Origin: Achromobacter sp. Root83
GTDB taxonomy: Bacteria; Pseudomonadota; Gammaproteobacteria; Burkholderiales; Burkholderiaceae_B
Reading direction: 5' to 3'
Assembly (NCBI RefSeq): GCF_001428845.1
Contig: NZ_LMIU01000005.1
Coordinates: 63,248 to 127,247 of the forward strand
DNA length: 64,000 nucleotides
Shown: in pieces, positions 16,651-24,149 of the stretch
Layout: each line of letters starts with the position of its first letter
How positions within the stretch are numbered: the first letter of the stretch is position 1
Position numbers and translations under genes: made by a program
The notes under the pieces: model-generated
What the model was told of the DNA's origin: nothing
Databases searched by the model: none
What the model saw: the letters and a program-made list of their open reading frames with translations, nothing else

Positions 16651-18240
16651 TCAGTATCCTTCTTCGACCTGGGCCGTCACGAGCACCAGCGTGGTCAGGC
16701 GTTCGGACGCGGCGCTATCCAGGCCCCCGGCAAGCAGCGGCATCCCTGGCGCCAACCGCTGGCGATCATGCTGATCCTGATTGCGGTCGAAGCCGGAAAC
16801 GATGACGGGCTGCCCGGGGCGCAGTTCGATCTGCTGCACGGTGCCGCTGCCGTCGATGGTGATCTGCTGAACCTGAACCTGGTTGGCGCTTTCTCCGAAG
16901 GTGATGGTCTTCAGGGGCTGTGCAACCGCATTGTCATAGGCGATGGACAAGAGGATCTGGCCGTCTTCCTGTATGTCCGGCAACAGCGTCAGGAACGAAC
17001 CGACCGTCTCTTCCTTCTGGCTGATGGACACGGCGGGCAGCGACCCGTTGGCGCCGCTGGACGTCATGCCTGGGACCGCGGTGCTTTGCACGCGGTCGAT
17101 ATAGGAGAAAGTGGTTCTGACGGCATGCGTGACGGGCCGGCGGTTCAAGGTCAGGACCGGAATCTTGCTGTGCCGCACGACCGCGCCCATGGTGCTGAGC
17201 GCGGAGACGATGCCTTGCGAACCCTGAAACGCCCCCCTGCCGGCCGCCGCCTGAAACAACCCCGCGCCCGTGCCCGATGCGCCGGGCACGGCAAGCCTTG
17301 CGGTAGCGCCCGCCGCGGCATAGAGGACGTTCCAGTCGATGCCGCCCGAGGCCTCGCTGTTGGCAATCAGGGTTATTTCCTCGAATACCAGGCGCACGCG
17401 GCGGGTGAGCGCCTTGTTCTCGCGCTCGAGGTAGCGGGCAACCCGGTCCAGGGCCTCTGGCGTATCGGTCACGACGAGCGTGGTGGCGCCATCCACCGGA
17501 TCTCCGATCACGCCGGACCGGGTCAGGAAGGGCAGGATGCTGGCGCGCAGAATGGCCATCGCGTTGTGCTCACCCGCAGAGAGGGAGGTATTGGAAGTGC
17601 TTTCGAAGCCCTCTCCTTCCGCGCTGCCTGAACGGCCCAGCCTGACGTCGACCTTGCTGGCCAGCGACAGCGCCCGAAGGTCAAACACGCGCGTATCGGT
17701 GCGGTAGAACTCCAGCGCGTTGTGTTCGTAGCGCCAATGGACCGAAAAGCGCGCGGCCAACGCGTCCAGCAGATCGGCAAGCGGCTGCGGATCCGCGCGC
17801 ACCTCGATACGGACAGGAGCGGAAAGCGCCAAGGACCCGCTGATGGCCAGGCGCGGCAGGAACAGATCCTGAGGCAGCAGCGCATCCGGACGAACCCGCA
17901 CCGCGATGCCGGTGGCGGCGGTCAGGCGCTGGGCCAGCGTGGGAAGGTCGGCGTCGTCCGCGAGCATGAGCGTGGTTTGCACATTTTCCCGAAGCGCGGG
18001 CGGCAGCAGGACCTCGCGCGCGAGCGGCTGCGGCTTGCCCGCCAGCCAGGGAGCCGCCACCTCTTGCGCGTCAAGACGCGCCTGGCGGTCCGACAGGCCG
18101 TCGGCGAAGGCCTGATGACGGGCGGCCACATCGGCATGTCTGCCGATGGCCGTGCGGCGCAGCTCGGATACCTGCTGCGACACCGCGCAGCCGCCCAGGA
18201 CGCAGGACATCGCGGCGGAGACAAGCAGTCTGGGATTCAT
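16651..18240 (-). CDS. pilN: Outer-membrane secretin lipoprotein of a type IVb pilus, PilN-like
   Basis: The 529-residue protein begins MNPRLLVSAAMSCVLGGC; LGGC is a lipobox, so it is a lipoprotein. N-terminal secretin-type repeats lie in the middle (TLVVTDTPEALDRVARYLER near residues 240-260), and the C-terminal beta domain includes GSFLTLLPDIQEDGQILLSI and IELRGQ-like segments (about 430-500). Lipoprotein secretins of this size are typical of R64 PilN and TcpC. The start was placed at the ATG overlapping the previous stop as ATGA; an upstream frame was rejected as it runs inside the pilL gene. Confidence 0.88.
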   Translation of the reverse strand: MNPRLLVSAAMSCVLGGCAVSQQVSELRRTAIGRHADVAARHQAFADGLSDRQARLDAQEVAAPWLAGKPQPLAREVLLPPALRENVQTTLMLADDADLPTLAQRLTAATGIAVRVRPDALLPQDLFLPRLAISGSLALSAPVRIEVRADPQPLADLLDALAARFSVHWRYEHNALEFYRTDTRVFDLRALSLASKVDVRLGRSGSAEGEGFESTSNTSLSAGEHNAMAILRASILPFLTRSGVIGDPVDGATTLVVTDTPEALDRVARYLERENKALTRRVRLVFEEITLIANSEASGGIDWNVLYAAAGATARLAVPGASGTGAGLFQAAAGRGAFQGSQGIVSALSTMGAVVRHSKIPVLTLNRRPVTHAVRTTFSYIDRVQSTAVPGMTSSGANGSLPAVSISQKEETVGSFLTLLPDIQEDGQILLSIAYDNAVAQPLKTITFGESANQVQVQQITIDGSGTVQQIELRPGQPVIVSGFDRNQDQHDRQRLAPGMPLLAGGLDSAASERLTTLVLVTAQVEEGY

Positions 18241-19121
18241 GCCGCGGCCCCTTGCGACGCCGCTGCCCGTGAGCAGGATTGGGCCAGGGGAACGACGCGC
18301 AGCACGCGGTTGCCGTAGAAGCACGGTTGCAGCGGCCTGTCCGCCAATTCGGTGGCCCCCAGCAGCCCGCGCACCGCGGATTTGAAGTCGCCGGAGAATT
18401 CGGCGGTGGCGGACAGGGGGATGTCCACATCCACGGCCCAATGCTGAGGCTGGAATGTCCAGCCCGCCGTGTCGGCCCAACGCGCCAGCACGGCCCGCAG
18501 CGTAGCGTCCGGCGGCGCTGCGCGGAATGGCGCGACAGGCGCGGCGGCGGACGCGGCCGGAACGGCGTCCGTGGGCGGCGTGCGCGCGGGGGAGCCGCCC
18601 GCGATGACGGCATCGGCGGGAAGGCGGCCTGGGGATTCATGCCCCGGCGCCCCGGACGATGCCGGATTCGGCGCCATGCCAGGGGCGGCATCTTGCCTGC
18701 CGGCGGTGGTGTCGCCGGCGCGGCGTTCCGATTCTGCCTCTTGCGCCGGACCCGGTTCGGCGGACTGTGCCCGCTGCGCTTTGGCCGTCAGCCGCCCGCC
18801 TCGAAAGGACAGGCCTTTCCAGGCGCCTGCGACCACCACGTAGGGATCGCGGCGCACATAGGGCAAGGCGCGCTCGCCGTCGCTGCCCACGCCGAAGATC
18901 GCGGGCAGGGGCTGGCCCGGCACGAACTGCAGCCAGGTTTCGCGGCCGTCGTCGAACACCTGCAAGGGCGCGACGGCGGGATCACCGGACAGTTGCCAGT
19001 CGAAGCGGAAGCCTTGCGCGGGCGGACTGGCGGCCCACGGCGGCCCGCCCGCGCCTGGCCCGGACCACGTGCATGCGCCCAGGCAGGACAGCCCGGCCGC
19101 CAGGAAGAAGATTCGTACCAT
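18237..19121 (-). CDS. pilL: Lipoprotein with TcpQ-type C-terminal domain, PilL-like
   Basis: The 294-residue protein has a lipobox (LGAC, Cys17). Residues about 38-115 (FDWQLSGDPAVAPLQVFDDG, then PAIFGVGSDGERALPYV) resemble the N-terminal lobe of VirB9/TrbG-type proteins. A linker of about 95 residues rich in A, P, G, E follows. The C-terminal 75 residues (LARWADTAGWTFQPQHWAVD, then DFKSAVRGLLGATEL, then PLQPCFYGNRVLRV) match the TcpQ/PilL domain that helps place the secretin. It is the first gene of the pil operon, with GGTGAGG before the ATG. Confidence 0.75.
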   Translation of the reverse strand: MVRIFFLAAGLSCLGACTWSGPGAGGPPWAASPPAQGFRFDWQLSGDPAVAPLQVFDDGRETWLQFVPGQPLPAIFGVGSDGERALPYVRRDPYVVVAGAWKGLSFRGGRLTAKAQRAQSAEPGPAQEAESERRAGDTTAGRQDAAPGMAPNPASSGAPGHESPGRLPADAVIAGGSPARTPPTDAVPAASAAAPVAPFRAAPPDATLRAVLARWADTAGWTFQPQHWAVDVDIPLSATAEFSGDFKSAVRGLLGATELADRPLQPCFYGNRVLRVVPLAQSCSRAAASQGAAA

Positions 19122-19211
19122 GCCTCACCGCAAACAAAGGGCGCATCGGGAGCGACACGCATGAGAGGCATGGTGGGTGAGAGCTTGCGCTGCCGCCAGA
19201 CTGGCATGTAC

Positions 19212-19233
19212 GCATGGATGGATTGATCCATGC
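19212..19233 (-). promoter_or_regulatory. Inverted repeat upstream of the pil operon
   Basis: GCATGGAT, spacer of 6, ATCCATGC is a perfect 8-bp inverted repeat about 90 bp before the pilL start. It may be an operator. I see no clear -35/-10 pair around it. Confidence 0.4.
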
Positions 19234-19256
19234 CGCCGGCAAGGGATCGGCCGACG

Positions 19257-19287
19257 AAAAAAAAGCCCGGTCCAGAGACCGGGCTTT
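19257..19287 (-). terminator. Rho-independent terminator of dadA-ugpB
   Basis: AAAGCCCGGTC, loop CAGA, GACCGGGCTTT is followed on the minus strand by a run of eight T. It separates the ugpB-like gene from the pil operon. Confidence 0.93.
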
Positions 19288-19327
19288 CGCGGAAAACGCG
19301 TGGCGCGTCAGCGGCGCGCCGTGGCGA

Positions 19328-20674
19328 TCAGCGTTGCGGTTGCGCCGCGATGCTGCGCGCCTGCGAGGCGGCGTTGTTCAAGGCCGCGACCGGGGGCACC
19401 TTGCCTTCGAAGGCATCGGTGAGCTCCTTGTTCAGCACGGGCTCGATGCGTTCGTAGTTGGCCATGCGGAACCCGCGGCTGTTGGCCACCGGCTTGGCGC
19501 TCATGGAAGCGATCAGCGTCTGGGCGCCCGGGATGCGGCTGTAGAACGAAACATCGGACGCACGGAAAGCGGCTTCGGTCAGCGGCAGATAACCGGTGCG
19601 CTGGTGCCATTCGGCGGCGACAACCGGCTTGGAGAGCCAGGCCAGGAACTGAGCGGTGGCTTTTTCCTGGTCCTTGGGGTGGCCGTCGAGCGCCCACAAT
19701 GCCGAACCGCTCACGAACGGCTTGCCGCCTTCCTTGGTGGCCTGGTCGTAGTAAGGCAGGGGCGCCACGCCGAACGACAGCGACTTGGTGGCAAGGAACT
19801 GACCGAACGCGCCCGAGTTGGCCGTCAGCACCGCACATTCGCCCTTGGCGAACAGCTTGTCGCTGGCGTTGTCGCCGGAGTACGCCATGAACAGCAGCGA
19901 ACGCTTCCAGCTCACCATCATCGAGATGTGGCGCATGTAGAGCGTGTCGAACTGCATGGCGGGCGCGGCAGACTTCTTGCTGACGGCGTCAAGGCCATTG
20001 TTATTGCTGGTGAACTGCTGATTGTTGACCGGCGCCAGGTTCTCGAGGTGGACCGCGACCTGATCGCTGGAAGCGTAGGGGCAATCGATATCAGCCACGT
20101 CGCGCAGCTTGAGCAATTCGGCCTGCAGGCCGGTCCAGGTGCGGGCCGGCTTGTTGGGATCCAGGCCGGCCTTCTTGTAGGCGGCGGTGTTGTAGAACAT
20201 CACCGGCACTTCGGCCATCCAGGGGAAGGCCAGCAGGCGACCCTTGCTGTCGCGGGTGAAGCTGCTGGTGGCGGGGATGAACCAGTTCAGGTCCTTGATC
20301 GGGTACTTGGCCAGCAATTCGTACAGCGGAAGCACCGCCTTGTGCTGGGCCACGACTTCGGGCGAGTGGTTGTCGTTCAACTGCAGCAGGTTCGGGCCCT
20401 TCTTGGCCTTGACCGCGGACACGGCCTCCTGTTGGAGGGCGTTGGGCGACGCAAAGCCGCGCAGCGTGACGCGGACGTCGTCCTGTTCCTTGTTGTATTG
20501 CTTGGCGAGCTTTTCAAACTCTGCCTTGTTAGCGTCGGACAGTGTGTGCCAGACCTGGATCTCGACGGGCGCGGCATGCGCCGCGCCGGCCATCGCCATG
20601 GCGGCGCCAAATACCCATGCGCGCCGGCTGGCGAACATCGCGCGGGCAACGCCCGCCAATTGCAGTTTCTTCAT
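19328..20674 (-). CDS. UgpB-like ABC transporter binding protein (orphan)
   Basis: The 448-residue protein has a signal peptide (cleavage near AHA, residue 34) and the body of a family 1 extracellular binding protein: VEIQVWHTLSDANKAEFEKL at the start of the mature part, VMFYNTAAYKKAGLDP, and the C-terminal AEWHQRTGYLPLTEAAF. This pattern is that of UgpB (sn-glycerol 3-phosphate). The gene starts 4 bp after dadA. No matching permease or ATPase gene is nearby, so it must use distant ones or has another role. The upstream in-frame extension lies inside dadA and was rejected. Confidence 0.87.
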   Translation of the reverse strand: MKKLQLAGVARAMFASRRAWVFGAAMAMAGAAHAAPVEIQVWHTLSDANKAEFEKLAKQYNKEQDDVRVTLRGFASPNALQQEAVSAVKAKKGPNLLQLNDNHSPEVVAQHKAVLPLYELLAKYPIKDLNWFIPATSSFTRDSKGRLLAFPWMAEVPVMFYNTAAYKKAGLDPNKPARTWTGLQAELLKLRDVADIDCPYASSDQVAVHLENLAPVNNQQFTSNNNGLDAVSKKSAAPAMQFDTLYMRHISMMVSWKRSLLFMAYSGDNASDKLFAKGECAVLTANSGAFGQFLATKSLSFGVAPLPYYDQATKEGGKPFVSGSALWALDGHPKDQEKATAQFLAWLSKPVVAAEWHQRTGYLPLTEAAFRASDVSFYSRIPGAQTLIASMSAKPVANSRGFRMANYERIEPVLNKELTDAFEGKVPPVAALNNAASQARSIAAQPQR

Positions 20675-20678
20675 AGGT

Positions 20679-21935
20679 TCACAGACCAAGAAAAGGGAAT
20701 TCCGGTTCTGGCCGCCGTCCACTGAGCAGATCGGCCAATGCCCGGCCCGAGCCAACACCCATCGTCCAGCCAAGCGTACCGTGTCCTGTATTGATATACA
20801 AATTGGGGATACGGCTACGGCCGATGATGGGCACGTTCGAGGGGGTGGACGGGCGCAAGCCCGCCCAATAGCTGACACGCCCGAAATCGAGCGCGTCGGG
20901 AAAGAGTTCACGCGCCAGGCGCGTCATGGCTTCGCAACGGCCCGTATTGAGGCCGCGGGAATAGCCGGAAAGTTCCGCGGTGCCCGCCATGCGCAGCCTG
21001 TCGCCCAGTCGCGAGAAGACGACCTTGTGGCTGCTGTCCGTGAGGCTGACCGTCGGCGTGGCGGCGGGATTCAGGACCGGGAACGTCGCCGAATATCCCT
21101 TGGCCGGATAGACGTTGCAGGGGATGCCCAGGGGACGCAGCAATGCGGGGCTGAAGCTGCCCATCGCCACCACATAGGCATCGGCCGCCAGCGTGGCGTA
21201 CTGCCCGTCGGGCTCGATGAGTTCCACGCCCGTCACGGTGCCCCCGGTGGTCAGGAGCCGCGTCGCGCGCGTGCTGTAGCGGAACTCGACACCCGCGCGC
21301 GCGCAGCGTTCGGCCAGCGCCACAGTGAACAGATGCACGTCCCCGCTTTCGTCCTCGGGCGTGTAGTCGCCCCCGACGATGGTTCGGCGATGCGGCGCCA
21401 GCGCGGGCTCGATCGCAACGACTTCGTCGGCGGAGACGACGCGGCGCTCGACGCCGAAATCGCGCATCAGGCCAGCGGCGCGCTGCGAGTTTTCGAATTC
21501 GTGGGGATCGCGGTAGAAATTGAGGATGCCGCGTTCGAGGTGGTCATATTGGATGCCCAGATCCGCGCGCATGCCGCGCAAGGTGGCGCGGCTGTATTCC
21601 GCCATGCGGACCATGGCGCGGATGTTCGGAGCTAGGCGGCCGGGCAGGCATTCGCGCAGGAACGCCAGGCCCCACATCCATTGCCGCCAGTCCAGTTGGG
21701 GCCGGAACAGCAGGGGCGCGTCGTCCCGGAACATCCATTTGAGCAGCTTGAGCGGCGCCTGCGGGTTGGCCCAGGGCTCGGCATAGGACACGGAAATCTG
21801 CGCGCCATTGGCCAGGCTGGTTTCCTGTGCGGGACCGGTGCAGCGATCTATGACCACGACGTCGTGGCCCGCCTGGCTTAGCCACCAGGCGCTGGAGATG
21901 CCGATAATGCCGCTACCCAATACCGCTACTTTCAT
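20679..21935 (-). CDS. dadA: D-amino acid dehydrogenase
   Basis: The 418-residue flavoprotein oxidises D-amino acids, notably D-alanine, to 2-oxo acids and passes electrons to the respiratory chain. GSGIIG (7-12) in MKVAVLGSGIIGISSAWWLS binds FAD; later motifs include AKGYSATFPV and GLRPSTPSNVPIIGRSRIPN, followed by NTGHGTLGWTMGVGSGRALA near the C-terminus, all standard for DadA. Length is close to the usual 416-432. No alanine racemase (dadX) or Lrp-type regulator gene lies beside it; instead a UgpB-like gene follows in the same operon. Confidence 0.93.
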   Translation of the reverse strand: MKVAVLGSGIIGISSAWWLSQAGHDVVVIDRCTGPAQETSLANGAQISVSYAEPWANPQAPLKLLKWMFRDDAPLLFRPQLDWRQWMWGLAFLRECLPGRLAPNIRAMVRMAEYSRATLRGMRADLGIQYDHLERGILNFYRDPHEFENSQRAAGLMRDFGVERRVVSADEVVAIEPALAPHRRTIVGGDYTPEDESGDVHLFTVALAERCARAGVEFRYSTRATRLLTTGGTVTGVELIEPDGQYATLAADAYVVAMGSFSPALLRPLGIPCNVYPAKGYSATFPVLNPAATPTVSLTDSSHKVVFSRLGDRLRMAGTAELSGYSRGLNTGRCEAMTRLARELFPDALDFGRVSYWAGLRPSTPSNVPIIGRSRIPNLYINTGHGTLGWTMGVGSGRALADLLSGRRPEPEFPFLGL

Positions 21936-22045
21936 GCCCGCATTGCTCCTTGCACGCCAGTTCCGTTCGTGGACCCGATGTCCGCGCCCCCTGGCAAGCC
22001 GCCGCCAAAGCAGTTTACCCCGCCGCTTTGCCGCCGCCTAAGTAA

Positions 22046-22097
22046 TAAAAAGGGGCGGAAGTCACAGACCTTTTCAGGTTCATGCGTTCCGCCCCTT
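22046..22097 (-). terminator. Rho-independent terminator downstream of the ferredoxin-reductase gene
   Basis: An 11-bp stem AAGGGGCGGAA (22050-22060) with TTCCGCCCCTT (22087-22097) and a loop of 26 is followed on the minus strand by a T-rich stretch. Confidence 0.8.
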
Positions 22098-22115
22098 CCG
22101 CTTATCTCATGTTAC

Positions 22116-23162
22116 TTACGACGCGGCTTTCGCCAGGTCGGCTTCGGACGTGAAGGCGTCCGCGTAGAACTCTTCCGGCGGCAGGGCATTCTGCACGCTG
22201 AACTCGCGCCGCGCCGCATCCACCATCAACGGCGTGCCGCAGGCATAGACCTGATGGCCCGACAGATCGGGGATATCGGCCATGACGGCTTCGTGGACAA
22301 ATCCGGTGCGGCCGGTCCAGCCGTCTTCCTGCAAGGCATTGGAAACGACGGGCACGTAGCTGAAGTTCGGCAGCAGCCCGGACCAGGATTGCGCCAGCGC
22401 GTGCATGTAGAGGTCTTGGGGACGGCGGCCGCCCCAGTAGAGCGTGACCGGGCGGGCAATGTTCTCGTGGATCATGTGTTCCACGATCGCCTTGACCGGC
22501 GCGAAACCGGTGCCGCTGGCAAGCAGCACGATGGGCTTGTCGCTGTCTTCACGCAGGAAGAACGAACCGAACGGCCCTTCGAGGCGCAGGATCTCGCGCT
22601 CTTTCATCTGCGTGTCGCCTGCGCCGAAGACGTGGTCGGTGAACAGGCCGCCGGGCATGTGGCGGATGTGCAGCTCCAGGGGGCTGCCGGTGTGCGGCGC
22701 GCCTGCCATCGAGTAGCTGCGGCGGCGGCCGTCCTTCAGGATGACTTCCACATACTGCCCCGCGTAGTAGCGGAACTGCTCGGACGCCGGCAACTGCAGT
22801 TTGAGCACCGTGACATCGGGCGCCACGCGTTCCAGCGTCTGCACGCGCGACGGCAGCTTGCGGATCTGGATATCGCTGGCCAGCCGGACCTCGGTGGATT
22901 CGACCACCAGATCGGACTCGGGCCGCGCCTGGCAAAACAGCGTATAGCCGTCGGCCAGTTCTTCGGGCGAGAGTATCTGCGCGGGATACTGGCCGGCGTC
23001 GTAGTCTCCGGACACCACTTTGCCCTTGCACGTGGAGCACGCGCCGTTGCGACAGCTATAGGGCAGCACAATGCCTGCCGCCAGCGCGGCGTCGAGCACG
23101 GTCTGGCCGGGCTCGACCGGAAATTGATGCTTGCTGGGTTGGATGATGACCTGGAAGCTCAT
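22116..23162 (-). CDS. 2Fe-2S ferredoxin:NAD(P)H flavin reductase, AscD/CDP-6-deoxy-glucoseen reductase-like
   Basis: The 348-residue protein joins an N-terminal plant-type 2Fe-2S ferredoxin domain (Cys37, Cys42, Cys45 in SCRNGACSTC, then Cys77 in LFCQAR) to an FAD/NAD(P)H reductase: RRRSYSMAGAPH for FAD, and VLLASGTGFAPVKAIVEHM for NAD(P)H. This layout is that of AscD, oxygenase reductases and related proteins. The name AscD-like is by general family; no oxygenase or deoxysugar gene is near. It follows panD by about 70 bp on the same strand and ends in a terminator. Confidence 0.85.
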   Translation of the reverse strand: MSFQVIIQPSKHQFPVEPGQTVLDAALAAGIVLPYSCRNGACSTCKGKVVSGDYDAGQYPAQILSPEELADGYTLFCQARPESDLVVESTEVRLASDIQIRKLPSRVQTLERVAPDVTVLKLQLPASEQFRYYAGQYVEVILKDGRRRSYSMAGAPHTGSPLELHIRHMPGGLFTDHVFGAGDTQMKEREILRLEGPFGSFFLREDSDKPIVLLASGTGFAPVKAIVEHMIHENIARPVTLYWGGRRPQDLYMHALAQSWSGLLPNFSYVPVVSNALQEDGWTGRTGFVHEAVMADIPDLSGHQVYACGTPLMVDAARREFSVQNALPPEEFYADAFTSEADLAKAAS

Positions 23163-23231
23163 GATGAAACGGTTCAGAGTCGACGAAGCGCCTGCCGGCA
23201 TGGCCGGAATGGCGCTCCGCCCGGCCCGGCG

Positions 23232-23600
23232 TCAAGCCGGGAACTTGCGGATTTCCTTGACGCGGTTCGCATCGTCCACCAGCACGACTTGCGGCTTGTG
23301 CGTGGCCGAATCGGCTTCCGACATCGGGCCATAGGTGCAGATGATCAGCAGATCGCCCACCTGGGCCCGGCGCGCGGCCGCGCCGTTCAACGAAATGGCG
23401 CCGCTGCCGCGGGCAGCCTTGATGATGTAGGTGTCGAAACGTTCGCCATTGGTGACGTTATAGAGTTCGATGCGTTCGAACTCGCGCATGCCGGCAGCGT
23501 CCAGCAGGTCTTCGTCGATGCCGCAAGAACCCTCGTAGTGGAGGTCGGCTTCGGTGACCGTGACGCGGTGCAGCTTTGCCCGCAGCATGATGCGTTGCAT
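23232..23600 (-). CDS. panD: Aspartate 1-decarboxylase proenzyme
   Basis: The 122-residue proenzyme makes beta-alanine for pantothenate and coenzyme A synthesis. It cleaves itself between Gly24 and Ser25 (HYEGSCGID) to yield the pyruvoyl cofactor. Lys9 and Tyr58-region contacts are in [20 protein letters not shown] and [14 protein letters not shown]. Length is standard. The ATG at 23600 was chosen because it gives the conserved start; an upstream in-frame extension has no family similarity and covers the divergent promoter. Other pan genes are not in the window. Confidence 0.98.
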   Translation of the reverse strand: MQRIMLRAKLHRVTVTEADLHYEGSCGIDEDLLDAAGMREFERIELYNVTNGERFDTYIIKAARGSGAISLNGAAARRAQVGDLLIICTYGPMSEADSATHKPQVVLVDDANRVKEIRKFPA

Positions 23601-23667
23601 AAAAAATATCCTGGTTTCGCGGCCCGGAACGCGAAGTGTTGCAAGAGTTGATACGCGGCACCCGGTT

Positions 23668-23695
23668 TTGCCGCCGAAAGCCGGTATTCTATAAT
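23668..23695 (+). promoter_or_regulatory. Promoter of the gdx transcript
   Basis: TTGCCG (23668-23673), 16 bp, TATAAT (23690-23695). The expected transcript start near 23702 falls just at the 5' end of the riboswitch hairpins. Confidence 0.7.
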
Positions 23696-23702
23696 TTTTG
23701 CC

Positions 23703-23765
23703 GCAACGGGACGGCCCGCTGCTGCGCACAGTCAAACGGCTGGCGCTTTTTCCGGGGACGACCCC
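23703..23765 (+). promoter_or_regulatory. Guanidine-II (mini-ykkC) riboswitch
   Basis: Two short hairpins each carry an ACGR tetraloop: CGGG-ACGG-CCCG (23707-23718) and GGGG-ACGA-CCCC (23754-23765), joined by a linker of 35 nt. This pair of hairpins is the defining feature of the mini-ykkC motif, which binds guanidinium, frees the ribosome site and turns on guanidinium exporters. Directly upstream is a TATAAT promoter, and directly downstream is a SugE/Gdx gene, the usual target. A third, unrelated hairpin follows at 23768-23790. Confidence 0.85.
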
Positions 23766-23767
23766 TG

Positions 23768-23790
23768 TATGTGCCGGCGCCCTGCCGGCA
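23768..23790 (+). other. Extra hairpin between the riboswitch and the gdx ribosome site
   Basis: GTGCCGGC, loop GCCCT, GCCGGCAC gives a perfect 8-bp stem without a T-run, 22 bp before the gdx start. It lacks an ACGR loop, so it is not a third guanidine-sensing hairpin. It may space or shape the ribosome-binding region (GGGAG near 23800). Confidence 0.5.
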
Positions 23791-23811
23791 CCGCAAGCAA
23801 GGGAGTCGCGC

Positions 23812-24129
23812 ATGACCTGGATCATCCTGGTACTGGCAGGCCTGTTCGAAATCGTCTGGGCCGTCGGCCTGAAATACACCCACGGGTTCACCCGTCTTTG
23901 GCCGTCCCTGATTACCGCGGGCGGCATGGCCATCAGTTTCTGGCTGCTTGCCCTTGCCATGAAAACCCTGCCCCTGGGCACCGCCTACGCCGTGTGGGTA
24001 GGTATCGGCACGGTCGGCGCCTTCGTGGCGGGCATCGTGCTGTTCGGGGAATCGACGAGCTGGCTGCGCATCGCCAGCGTCGCCCTGATCGTGCTGGGCC
24101 TGGTTGGGCTGAAGCTGTCTTCGCCCTGA
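23812..24129 (+). CDS. gdx: Guanidinium exporter of the small multidrug resistance family
   Basis: The 105-residue protein has four transmembrane helices: [58 protein letters not shown], and [14 protein letters not shown]. The Glu in helix 1 (LFEIVWA) is the coupling residue, and [12 protein letters not shown] after helix 1 marks the Gdx/SugE branch, which exports guanidinium in exchange for protons. An upstream in-frame start was rejected because it would cover the riboswitch. The riboswitch upstream independently supports the function. Confidence 0.93.
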   Translation: MTWIILVLAGLFEIVWAVGLKYTHGFTRLWPSLITAGGMAISFWLLALAMKTLPLGTAYAVWVGIGTVGAFVAGIVLFGESTSWLRIASVALIVLGLVGLKLSSP

Positions 24130-24149
24130 GGCCCGGGCCGGGCGGCGGG

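Noticed and set aside
23601-23981. Longer panD gene starting far upstream
   Set aside because: The extension overlaps the gdx promoter and riboswitch and has no similarity to PanD; Ser25 cleavage geometry requires the start at 23600.
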